From the NCBI GenBank assembly GCA_003326195.1, contig LXQE01000150.1:145485-209484 (forward strand): a DNA stretch of 64,000 nucleotides, read 5' to 3'. The notes beneath the pieces are model-generated. The model was not told the origin of the DNA, did not search any database, and saw only the letters and a program-made list of their open reading frames with translations. Within the stretch, counting starts at the first letter, position 1; every line of letters begins with the position of its first letter. This DNA comes from Nostoc punctiforme NIES-2108. GTDB lineage: Bacteria > Cyanobacteriota > Cyanobacteriia > Cyanobacteriales > Nostocaceae. The translations under genes and the position numbers were made by a program. Positions 24,956-32,564 of the stretch are shown here, one piece after another.

Positions 24956-26374
24956 ATGTCAGAACTGTTTGCTACTACTGGAACTATAGCCGCGATCGCC
25001 ACTGCTGTTGTCCCCCAACAGGGTAGTGTTGGGATTGTGCGGGTGTCCGGTTCTCAAGCAATGGCAATCGCCCAAAGTCTTTTTCATGCACCAGGGCGAC
25101 AAGTTTGGGAAAGTCACCGGATTCTCTACGGTTACATTCGCCATCCCCAGACGCAACAAATAGTAGATGAAGCCCTGTTGCTGATTATGAAAGCACCCCG
25201 TTCTTACACCCGTGAAGATGTTGTAGAATTCCATTGCCACGGGGGAATTATGGCAGTGCAGCAGGTGTTGCAACTGTGTTTGGAAAATGGAAGCAGACTA
25301 GCGCAACCGGGAGAATTTACTCTCCGCGCCTTTTTGAATGGACGGTTGGATTTAACTCAAGCCGAAGGTATTGCCGACTTAGTGGGAGCTAAATCGCCTC
25401 AAGCGGCTCAAAGTGCTTTAGCTGGTTTACAAGGAAAATTAGCTCATCCGATTCGGCAGTTACGCGCTAACTGTTTGGATATTTTGGCAGAAATTGAAGC
25501 TCGGATTGATTTTGAGGAAGACCTTCCGCCGTTGGATGATAAAGCGATTGTATCAGAAATCGATAAAATTGCCGCAGAAATAACTAGGTTATTGGAAACT
25601 AAAGATAAAGGTGAGTTGCTACGTACTGGTTTAAAAGTGGCAATTGTTGGGCGTCCAAATGTGGGTAAGTCAAGCTTATTGAACGCTTGGAGTCGGAGCG
25701 ATCGCGCCATTGTGACTGATTTACCTGGTACAACCCGCGATGTTGTTGAATCTCAGTTAGTTGTCGGGGGAATTCCCGTACAAGTGCTAGATACAGCAGG
25801 GATTCGGGAAACAACAGACCAAGTGGAAAAAATTGGCGTCGAGCGATCGCGTCGTGCTGCCAATGCAGCTGATTTAGTCTTGCTTACCATCGATGCTTCC
25901 GCAGGTTGGACAGAAGGTGATGAAGAAATTTATGAAAAAGTACAACACCGTCCGTTGATTATAGTGATTAACAAAATCGATTTATTAGAAGAAAGCAAAA
26001 GAACAACTCTTCAATCCCAAATCCCAAATCGTTCGACTGAGCGTAGCCGAAGTCCCAAATCTAAAATTGTCACAGCCGCAGCCCAAAATCAAGGTATTGA
26101 TGCTTTAGAAACAGCAATTTTAGAGATAGTCCAATCTGGGAAAGTACAAGCTGCTGATATGGATTTAGCCATTAACCAAAGACAGGCAGCAGCCTTAACT
26201 CAAGCTAAAATCTCTTTAGAACAAGTGCAAGCAACAATTGTTCAGCAGTTACCTCTTGATTTTTGGACAATTGACTTACGAGGTGCAATTCAAGCTTTAG
26301 GAGAAATTACCGGAGAAGAAGTAACAGAATCAGTTTTGGAGAGAATTTTTAGCAGGTTTTGTATTGGAAAATAA
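24956..26374 (+). CDS. mnmE: tRNA uridine-5-carboxymethylaminomethyl modification GTPase MnmE
   Basis: 472 residues. N-terminal tetrahydrofolate-binding domain (IAAIATAVVPQQGSVGIVRV), helical domain, and an inserted G domain with GRPNVGKSS (232-240), DLPGTTRD, DTAGIRET and NKID. It ends in the invariant CIGK motif, whose Cys is catalytic. With MnmG it modifies the wobble uridine of several tRNAs. Residues about 353-369, between the NKID and the following switch region, come from a dispersed repeat (26012-26061). The gene is otherwise of normal length and complete. Confidence 0.97.
   Translation: MSELFATTGTIAAIATAVVPQQGSVGIVRVSGSQAMAIAQSLFHAPGRQVWESHRILYGYIRHPQTQQIVDEALLLIMKAPRSYTREDVVEFHCHGGIMAVQQVLQLCLENGSRLAQPGEFTLRAFLNGRLDLTQAEGIADLVGAKSPQAAQSALAGLQGKLAHPIRQLRANCLDILAEIEARIDFEEDLPPLDDKAIVSEIDKIAAEITRLLETKDKGELLRTGLKVAIVGRPNVGKSSLLNAWSRSDRAIVTDLPGTTRDVVESQLVVGGIPVQVLDTAGIRETTDQVEKIGVERSRRAANAADLVLLTIDASAGWTEGDEEIYEKVQHRPLIIVINKIDLLEESKRTTLQSQIPNRSTERSRSPKSKIVTAAAQNQGIDALETAILEIVQSGKVQAADMDLAINQRQAAALTQAKISLEQVQATIVQQLPLDFWTIDLRGAIQALGEITGEEVTESVLERIFSRFCIGK
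26012..26061 (+). repeat. dispersed repeat inserted in-frame in mnmE
   Basis: Heptamers CCCAAAT flank TCGACTGAGCGTAGCCGAAG, a common Nostoc palindrome. The stretch keeps the reading frame and encodes a basic, Ser/Arg-rich loop (N-R-S-T-E-R-S-R-S-P-K-S-K) in the G domain. Confidence 0.75.
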
Positions 26375-26434
26375 ACTAGAAAAATTTTTATTTAATTTTA
26401 CTTCCGTTTAACTTAATCTACTATTGATAACTAA

Positions 26435-26941
26435 ATGTACATCTCAATTCGTCAAGCAACTATACAAGATACGGCGATCGTTTCGGATGTGCTATTAGAA
26501 GCAGCTTTGTGGCTCCAGCAGAGTGGTAGGCTTATGTGGCATGAGAGTGAGGTTTCGCCAGAAAGTATCTCTAAAGATGTTGATAACGGCTTGTTTTTTA
26601 TTGCTGAGTGGGCAGGTGAATCAGCTGGTACAATCAAGTTTCAGCTAGAAGATTTAGTGTTCTGGTCTGACATTTCTCAGGAAGAGTCAGCATTTGTACA
26701 TCGCCTTGCAGTTCGACGAAATTACTCTGGCGGTAAAGTCTCTTCAGCACTTCTAGCTTGGGCTGTTGAACATGCACGAACACTTGGTAGATATTATTTA
26801 CGTCTAGATTGCGACGCTTCACGCCCACACCTCAGAGCAGTATATGAACGTTTTGGTTTCCGTCATCACAGCGATAAACAAGTTGGTGTTTATTTTGTCT
26901 CTCGCTATGAATATAAAATACCTCCACAATTTACCTTCTAA
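26435..26941 (+). CDS. GNAT family N-acetyltransferase
   Basis: 168 residues of the GNAT fold. The acetyl-CoA-binding block is VHRLAVRRNYSGGKVSSALL (R-x-x-G-x-x), followed by A-R-x-L-G and Y-E-R-F-G-F in the last strand-helix. The substrate is unknown. It converges on the DICT kinase gene across a long hairpin. Confidence 0.85.
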   Translation: MYISIRQATIQDTAIVSDVLLEAALWLQQSGRLMWHESEVSPESISKDVDNGLFFIAEWAGESAGTIKFQLEDLVFWSDISQEESAFVHRLAVRRNYSGGKVSSALLAWAVEHARTLGRYYLRLDCDASRPHLRAVYERFGFRHHSDKQVGVYFVSRYEYKIPPQFTF

Positions 26942-26961
26942 TTTTTGAACCCATGCGATAG

Positions 26962-27023
26962 GAGTTATAAGTTATGAGTGATGAGTTATGAATTTTTAAC
27001 TCATCACTTATAACTCATAACTC
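26962..27023. terminator. long hairpin made of heptamers between convergent genes
   Basis: The left arm GAGTTATAAGTTATGAGTGA and the right arm (complement GAGTTATGAGTTATAAGTGA) pair over about 27 bases with two mismatches around AATTTT. It sits between the stops of the GNAT and DICT kinase genes and ends at the kinase stop codon, so it could act in both directions as a terminator. It is built of TTATGAG-type heptamers, so the function is inference. Confidence 0.5.
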
Positions 27024-28485
27024 ATAACTCATTTTCTGTAGCGATCGCTCTTGGGATATTGCTAACAGTTGCCAGTTGCACTGTAAAGGTAGAACCTTCA
27101 GATAATTTACTTTTTACAGAAATAGATCCACCACAGCGCAGCAGCAATTGCTGTATTATCGTTAACCCTAACCCGGCACCACCATAATCTTCGGTTGCTG
27201 CTGTACGCACGCGATAAAATCGCTCGAAGATTTTGGGAATTTCGTTTTCGGCAATACCAATACCTGTGTCGCGGAATTCTAATTGGACATAATCGCCTTG
27301 ACTACGGGCACGCACCCATACTTGACCTCCATTAGGGGTAAACTTAAGGCTGTTGTGCAGCAGATTAATCACAATTTGCCTCAGCTTACCACTCACGCAC
27401 CAAACAGATGGGAGTTCAGTCGGTACGGTGTAGGCTAGCATAATTCCTTTTTCTTGGGCTACAGGTTGGTAGGTACTAACTACTCCAGGTACTATATCTG
27501 AGAGACGCACCAACTCCAAAGTCGTCCCCTCCAAATTCTGTTCTAGCTGCACCAGTTCCAAGAAACCAGTAATCAGGGAGTTTTGCTGATCGCACTGGGT
27601 ATTTAACATCTGTAAATAACGTTGTCGTTGTGGTGGTTTAAGATTAGGGGAATTTAATAACGAAAGTGCTGTTTTCATGTGCGTCAAGGGTATACGTAGT
27701 TCCTGACAGACATTTTTCAGATATTCATCTTTGAGTTGCTCTTTGTTGTGTAGTTCTTGATTTTGCTGCTCCAACTTATTAGTGCGTACTGTGATAATTT
27801 GACGATTAATTTCATCTTGTCGGAGGAGTTGTTTTGCCAACAATTGATTCATAAGTGCGCCTTGAGGCACGGTTGGGCAAATAAAACTAGCAGGTAAAAT
27901 TGAGGATGATTCTGGCGCAATCGCTTGTTGGATACTATTTAATACTTGCTGAATTACTCTCCCCTCAACAGTAGTTATAATCAGCAACGGCTGGTTTTTA
28001 TTAGTATTTCCCTTCCCCGATGTCTGATTTTTGCGTTTTTTAAGTGGTCGATGAGCCAAAATTAAACTGCAAAACTGGGGCGATAACACCATCAGAAAGT
28101 TTTCCCGTCGCATTTGGCTATCTGGTGGTAGATGAACGGGGACATAATGAGATGATGGGGATGAGGGAGATGAAGAGATATTTAATCTTTCCTCTCCCTT
28201 GTCTTCCCCTGCTTCGCCTTTCCTACTCTCCTCAATCTGGCAAGTATAAATGAGACTAGACGCACCTACCGAGGATTGATAACGCGCTAATTCTGATTGC
28301 CAAATTTTATCTGGTGGTAGCTTCACCCAGAGAGTGGCTGCAATTTGCTGCTCAATGAGTAAGTCAATTTGCGCTCTCACCAGTGATAGCAGAGTAGCAG
28401 GACTGAGGGACAATGGTTTAGGAGGCATTTGCACTCCCATAACCAGTTGATAAACAGACAGATCCTTAACCAGAGAAACATTCAT
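27022..28485 (-). CDS. DICT-domain sensor histidine kinase lacking the usual phosphoacceptor His
   Basis: 487 residues. Residues about 1-220 are a DICT sensory domain (V-K-D-L-S-V-Y-Q-L-V at the start) interrupted by a low-complexity stretch near 85-112 that matches local repeats. A coiled segment leads to the HisKA region, but where kinases have S-H-E-L-R-T-P-L this protein has CQELRIPL: Cys260-Gln261. The HATPase domain (N-L-L-H-N-S-L-K-F, D-T-G-I-G-I, G-A-G-L-G-L) is intact. Either another residue is phosphorylated or it works as a non-canonical ATP sensor. Confidence 0.85.
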   Translation of the reverse strand: MNVSLVKDLSVYQLVMGVQMPPKPLSLSPATLLSLVRAQIDLLIEQQIAATLWVKLPPDKIWQSELARYQSSVGASSLIYTCQIEESRKGEAGEDKGEERLNISSSPSSPSSHYVPVHLPPDSQMRRENFLMVLSPQFCSLILAHRPLKKRKNQTSGKGNTNKNQPLLIITTVEGRVIQQVLNSIQQAIAPESSSILPASFICPTVPQGALMNQLLAKQLLRQDEINRQIITVRTNKLEQQNQELHNKEQLKDEYLKNVCQELRIPLTHMKTALSLLNSPNLKPPQRQRYLQMLNTQCDQQNSLITGFLELVQLEQNLEGTTLELVRLSDIVPGVVSTYQPVAQEKGIMLAYTVPTELPSVWCVSGKLRQIVINLLHNSLKFTPNGGQVWVRARSQGDYVQLEFRDTGIGIAENEIPKIFERFYRVRTAATEDYGGAGLGLTIIQQLLLRCGGSISVKSKLSEGSTFTVQLATVSNIPRAIATENEL

Positions 28486-28634
28486 GAGTCAAGCACAACT
28501 TGGATGAAGCAAGAAATAATTCTGTCTTCGATTTTCACCTTTATGTGTGCATTTTTTACAAAATTCCCACGGAAAGAAACATTAACTATAAAAAACTCTA
28601 TCTACAAGGGGACAAGGGGACAAGGAGAATAACT

Positions 28635-28664
28635 CATGCCCAATGCCCAATGCCCAATGCCCAA
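28635..28664. repeat. heptamer tandem repeat (AATGCCC)
   Basis: CATGCCC followed by AATGCCC units just beyond the murE stop codon. It is the same unit as 13704-13738. The preceding GGACAAGGGGACAAGGAG is another short repeat. Confidence 0.85.
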
Positions 28665-28665
28665 A

Positions 28666-30168
28666 TTAAGCTTGTACTTTAAGTCTTTGCTGTAAAGCGT
28701 CGCGGGCGTGTTCTCGGTCGTCAAAATGGATTTTTTCGGTACCGAGAATTTGATAGTCTTCGTGACCTTTACCAGCAAGCAATACTCCATCACCGGGTTG
28801 TGCTTGTAAAATAGCGGTACGAATTGCGATCGCCCGATCGCAAATTACTGTTGGCTGCACTGTGTCAGCTATTCCCGCCAAAATATCTTGCAAAATCCTT
28901 TCTGGGTCTTCAGTCCGGGGATTATCTGATGTCACTACTGCCACATCAGCTAACTCAGCAGCGATTTTACCCATTTTTGGGCGCTTGGTGCGATCGCGAT
29001 CGCCTCCACAACCAAATACACAAATCACTTTCCCAGGTATAAACGGACGCGCAGCTTTCAATAAATTTTCCAAGCTATCGGGCGTATGAGCATAATCTAC
29101 AATCACGCTAATATCTTGCTCACTACTAATCTGTACCCGTTCCATCCGTCCGGGAACTCCCGGAAACTCAGGTATCACAGATGCCACTAACTGCAAATCT
29201 AGCCCTAAGTGCAAAACTGCTCCTACGGCTGCTAAAAGATTTTCTAAATTATATTGTCCGACTAGGGGCGATCGAAAAGCTACATCACCTTTTGGTGTAT
29301 GTAATGTCCCACTAACACCATTTGGCTGGTAATTTAAATCGCTCATCCATAAATCAGCACTGTTGTCGTTGACGCTGTAACTCCAAACTCGTTGGGAATC
29401 CAATGACGCAATTAAGCGTTTGCCATAAGAATCATCAGCATTAATTATTGCCCGTCCCTTGAGATAATTAGGGCTAAATAACAATGCTTTGGCAGCAAAG
29501 TAATCTTCCATATCGCTGTGATAGTCGAGATGGTCTTGAGTAAGATTACTAAATACCGCCACCTCAAATTCACAACCCAACACTCTACCTTGGGACAAAG
29601 CGTGAGAACTGACTTCCATCACCCCAAACTCACTCCCAGCCTTTACCGCCTCTGCTAACTGGTGTTGCAGTTCCACTGCAAAGGGCGTGGTGTGGGCAGC
29701 AGTTTGCTCAAAACCTGCCCAACGAGTGTAGAGAGTTCCCATCAAAGCTGTAGCTAAATTAGCTTTGTTGAGTAGAAATTCAATTAAATGAGTAGTTGTA
29801 GTTTTGCCATTTGTACCAGTTACGCCTACCAACTTGAGTTTTCGCCCTGGATAACCGTAAAAAGCACTGGCTATCTGCGCACAAGCTTGAGTGATGTTAC
29901 TTGCACTAATGACCACAGCCTGATTTGTGGGAGGATTTTTTTGTGCCGCTTCGGGAGAAACGATCGCAGCTACAGCCCCCGATGCGATCGCACTTTGCCA
30001 AAATTCTCCACCATCAACCCGCGTTCCTGGCATCCCGATAAACAAATCTCCCACACGACAAGCATGAGAATTCGTCTTTAAACCCCTAACTTCCACATCC
30101 TCTAAAGTTGGATAACTAGGCAATTGCTCAACACTGTCTACCGCTGTTAGTAATTCCCGCAATTTCAT
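28666..30168 (-). CDS. murE: UDP-N-acetylmuramoyl-L-alanyl-D-glutamate--2,6-diaminopimelate ligase
   Basis: 500 residues of a cytoplasmic Mur ligase. The ATP-binding loop is GTNGKTTT (118-125), the carbamylated Lys region and E-V-S-S-H-A-L are present, and the C-terminal domain has VTSDNPRTEDP. The DNPR at 415-418 marks specificity for meso-diaminopimelate over lysine, as expected for a cyanobacterial wall. It adds the third residue of the stem peptide. Complete, of normal length, preceded by the glutaredoxin gene 53 bp upstream. Confidence 0.97.
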   Translation of the reverse strand: MKLRELLTAVDSVEQLPSYPTLEDVEVRGLKTNSHACRVGDLFIGMPGTRVDGGEFWQSAIASGAVAAIVSPEAAQKNPPTNQAVVISASNITQACAQIASAFYGYPGRKLKLVGVTGTNGKTTTTHLIEFLLNKANLATALMGTLYTRWAGFEQTAAHTTPFAVELQHQLAEAVKAGSEFGVMEVSSHALSQGRVLGCEFEVAVFSNLTQDHLDYHSDMEDYFAAKALLFSPNYLKGRAIINADDSYGKRLIASLDSQRVWSYSVNDNSADLWMSDLNYQPNGVSGTLHTPKGDVAFRSPLVGQYNLENLLAAVGAVLHLGLDLQLVASVIPEFPGVPGRMERVQISSEQDISVIVDYAHTPDSLENLLKAARPFIPGKVICVFGCGGDRDRTKRPKMGKIAAELADVAVVTSDNPRTEDPERILQDILAGIADTVQPTVICDRAIAIRTAILQAQPGDGVLLAGKGHEDYQILGTEKIHFDDREHARDALQQRLKVQA

Positions 30169-30221
30169 TTTGTGAACCTCGTCACATTCTTGATCTTGCG
30201 CTTATTCTGCATTATTTTTTT

Positions 30222-30503
30222 CTAATTGGCTAAATATTTACGCAACATTTGCTCTAACTGCTGCACACTAGCACGAGGAGAAGGACGCGGCAATGGTTTC
30301 TCACTCCCCTCTGCGTCTTCTGCGCCTCTGTAGTTCGATAAATAAAGCACCGGCACCTCATACTCATACGCAGCAAACCAATCTTCACGCGTTGTAATAT
30401 CCCTAACTTCCAACTCGAAACTGAGATTTTGGATTTGTTCTAGCTTTTCTTGCAAACCTTCACATAAATGACAGCCGGGTTTACTGTATAAAATTAATCG
30501 CAT
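30222..30503 (-). CDS. glutaredoxin-family protein
   Basis: 93 residues with a thioredoxin fold: LILYSKPGCHLCEGL, redox Cys11 and Cys14, then E-V-P-V-L-Y at the cis-Pro and a C-terminal helix V-Q-Q-L-E-Q-M-L. Residues about 60-70 (R-G-A-E-D-A-E-G-S-E-K) look extended and their DNA, CTCTGCGTCTTCTGCGCCTC, is a recurring cyanobacterial repeat, so a small in-frame insertion is possible. It may share a transcript with murE. Confidence 0.85.
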   Translation of the reverse strand: MRLILYSKPGCHLCEGLQEKLEQIQNLSFELEVRDITTREDWFAAYEYEVPVLYLSNYRGAEDAEGSEKPLPRPSPRASVQQLEQMLRKYLAN

Positions 30504-30540
30504 TCTTTATTTGAGTTGGTGCAAGAAGTTATAAGTTTAG

Positions 30541-30620
30541 AATAACGTAGACGCTTCTCTACGAGACGCTACGCGAACGGCTTGTCGCAGGCTACCGCAG
30601 AGGGCACGTAGGAGAAGGAT
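30541..30620. repeat. palindromic dispersed repeat cluster
   Basis: CTCTACGAGACGCTACGCGAA and CTTGTCGCAGGCTACCGCAG-type palindromes between glutaredoxin and hpt, the same family as 5975-6060 and 50261-50323. Confidence 0.75.
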
Positions 30621-30709
30621 GAAAGCTCTTTGATTCATGAAAGAAGTCTAATGACCAAATTCTGTGACAATGATTAACAACCAACCAGAATACTGTATCT
30701 AAGCTACTC

Positions 30710-31675
30710 ATGAGCCAAAGTTCTCAAAACAGCCCTTTACCAGGCAAACCTGTTCAATCATATTTCCAGTGGTTATACGCCTTCTGGAAATTCTCTCGCC
30801 CTCACACAATTATTGGTACAAGTCTGAGTGTTTTGGGTTTATATTTAATTGCCATTGCTATAAGTAGAAACGCGATTAATCATATCTCTACGTATTCCCT
30901 ATTCCCTGTCTTCGGTGCATGGATTGGTTGTCTGTGTGGCAATGTTTATATTGTGGGCCTGAATCAATTAGAAGATGTGGAAATTGACAAGATTAATAAG
31001 CCTCATTTACCCTTAGCGTCTGGTGAGTTTTCCCAGCAAACTGGGCAATTAATTGTCGCTTCTACTGGGATTTTGGCGATGGTTGTGGCGTGGCTAACTG
31101 GCCCATTTTTATTAGGTATGGTAGCAATTAGTTTAGCCATTGGTACTGCTTATTCTTTACCACCAATTCGCTTAAAACAGTTTCCCATTTGGGCGGCGCT
31201 GTGTATTTTTTCGGTGCGCGGTACGATTGTTAACTTAGGGCTATATCTGCATTACAGTTGGGCGTTGCAACAAAGCCAAACAATTCCGCCTGTGGTTTGG
31301 GTGTTGACATTATTTATTTTGGTGTTTACCTTTGCGATCGCTATCTTTAAAGATATCCCCGATATGGAAGGCGATCGCCTCTACAATATTACTACTTTCA
31401 CCATTAAACTTGGGCCCCAAGCTGTGTTCAATCTGTCTCTTTGGGTAATAACTGCCTGTTATCTGGGAATAATTCTGGTTGGGGTGCTACACGTTGCTTC
31501 AGTTAACGCTATATTCCTGGTAGTTACTCATTTGGGGCTGTTGGCTTGGCTGTGGTTGCGGAGTTTGACGGTAGACTTACAAGAGAAAAGTGCGATCGCT
31601 CAATTCTACCAATTTATCTGGAAACTCTTTTTTATGGAATATCTGATTTTTCCTATCGCCTGTCTTTTGGCTTAG
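30710..31675 (+). CDS. hpt: homogentisate phytyltransferase (tocopherol biosynthesis)
   Basis: 321 residues, a polytopic UbiA-type prenyltransferase. The first Asp-rich site is NQLEDVEIDKINKP (Asn85, Asp89, Asp93), and the second is K-D-I-P-D-M-E-G-D. The N-terminal F-W-K-F-S-R-P-H-T and the whole-protein layout match Synechocystis Slr1736. It joins phytyl diphosphate to homogentisate with loss of CO2, the committed step to alpha-tocopherol, at the membrane. The TPR gene starts three bases after its stop. Confidence 0.93.
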   Translation: MSQSSQNSPLPGKPVQSYFQWLYAFWKFSRPHTIIGTSLSVLGLYLIAIAISRNAINHISTYSLFPVFGAWIGCLCGNVYIVGLNQLEDVEIDKINKPHLPLASGEFSQQTGQLIVASTGILAMVVAWLTGPFLLGMVAISLAIGTAYSLPPIRLKQFPIWAALCIFSVRGTIVNLGLYLHYSWALQQSQTIPPVVWVLTLFILVFTFAIAIFKDIPDMEGDRLYNITTFTIKLGPQAVFNLSLWVITACYLGIILVGVLHVASVNAIFLVVTHLGLLAWLWLRSLTVDLQEKSAIAQFYQFIWKLFFMEYLIFPIACLLA

Positions 31676-31678
31676 ACA

Positions 31679-32152
31679 ATGCTAGAAACCTTTCCCACTA
31701 GTTCGATTATCGCTGCTGTTGTAGTTGTTCTGAGTCTGTCAATCCTTGGCTATTTCGCTTGGAAAACTTTGATCACCTCAGACTTGTTTCAAAAAGGTAT
31801 CAATCTTGCCCAAGCAAAAGATTACCAAGGTGCAGAAGCGGCTTTTCGCAAAGTGATTTCCATCAACTCTACTAATGATGTAGTGCGCTTGTTTTTGGGA
31901 GATGTTTTAAACCAGCAAGGACAAGTAGAAGAAGCAACACAATTATTTCGAGAAGTAATTCGCCGCAGTCCGAAAAATCCTGATGCTTACTTGCGTCTGG
32001 CGAATATCCTCATGCAGCAAGAGCGAGAAGAAGAAGCTAAAACTAACCTGCAACAAGCTAAAGATTTATTACAAAAACAGCGCCAACCTGAAAAAGCTAA
32101 AAAAATCACTCAACTGTTAGATAAAATGAGTGCTAAGTCAAGTGAATCTTAA
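31679..32152 (+). CDS. membrane-anchored TPR protein
   Basis: 157 residues. One N-terminal helix (about 9-28) then three TPR-like repeats (L-A-Q-A-K-D-Y-Q-G-A-E-A-A-F-R-K, V-E-E-A-T-Q-L-F-R-E, L-M-Q-Q-E-R-E-E-E-A-K). Translation is directly coupled to hpt, so it may help assemble or position the phytyltransferase; that role is inference. A terminator-like hairpin follows at 32205. Confidence 0.8.
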   Translation: MLETFPTSSIIAAVVVVLSLSILGYFAWKTLITSDLFQKGINLAQAKDYQGAEAAFRKVISINSTNDVVRLFLGDVLNQQGQVEEATQLFREVIRRSPKNPDAYLRLANILMQQEREEEAKTNLQQAKDLLQKQRQPEKAKKITQLLDKMSAKSSES

Positions 32153-32564
32153 CTTTAATCAGAATTGCAGAGATTAAATTTTCCTGTTGTGTCTCCTAAT
32201 TTTTACCATTCCCATCATCATGGTGAGAATGGTTTTTATTTGGTGATTTAGTATTGTATACCATAATTATGTTGACCAATCTCTTCACAGCTATTACTAT
32301 TGCAATCGGATGTGCCACAAGCTCTATAGCCACAATTAATTCATTTAGGCTTTAGAAGAAAAAATATTGGGAATTTTAAATGATTTATGTTTGCAAAATA
32401 GCCATGATACTAACAGCCTTTTTGTTTTGTAAAGACATATTGTAGTTTATTTAAGCAGTACATAAATTAGACACACTGTCTCACTAATATTTTGGTACTA
32501 GAATAGTATTCAGCAAGGGTAGAGATTTAGTAGTAGATTTTATAGATTAAACAATCCAGTCTTT
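32153..32564. other. intergenic region before the ETR1-like kinase
   Basis: 412 bp. It holds the terminator hairpin and, from about 32400, an AT-rich stretch probably carrying the kinase promoter. A 28-codon frame at 32269-32355 is too weak to call. Confidence 0.5.
32205..32239 (+). terminator. intrinsic terminator of the hpt-TPR operon
   Basis: ACCATTC (32205-32211) pairs with GAATGGT (32227-32233), with CCAT/ATGG inside extending the stem, followed immediately by TTTTATTT. A GC-containing stem with a T run is a standard intrinsic terminator. Confidence 0.8.

Noticed and set aside
27022..28485. Frameshift or sequencing error as the reason for the missing His in the DICT kinase
   Set aside because: The frame is continuous and surrounding residues are well preserved; a simple substitution is more likely, though not proven.
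32269..32355. 28-codon hydrophobic frame after the hpt-TPR terminator
   Set aside because: No ribosome site and no conserved feature; too short to support.
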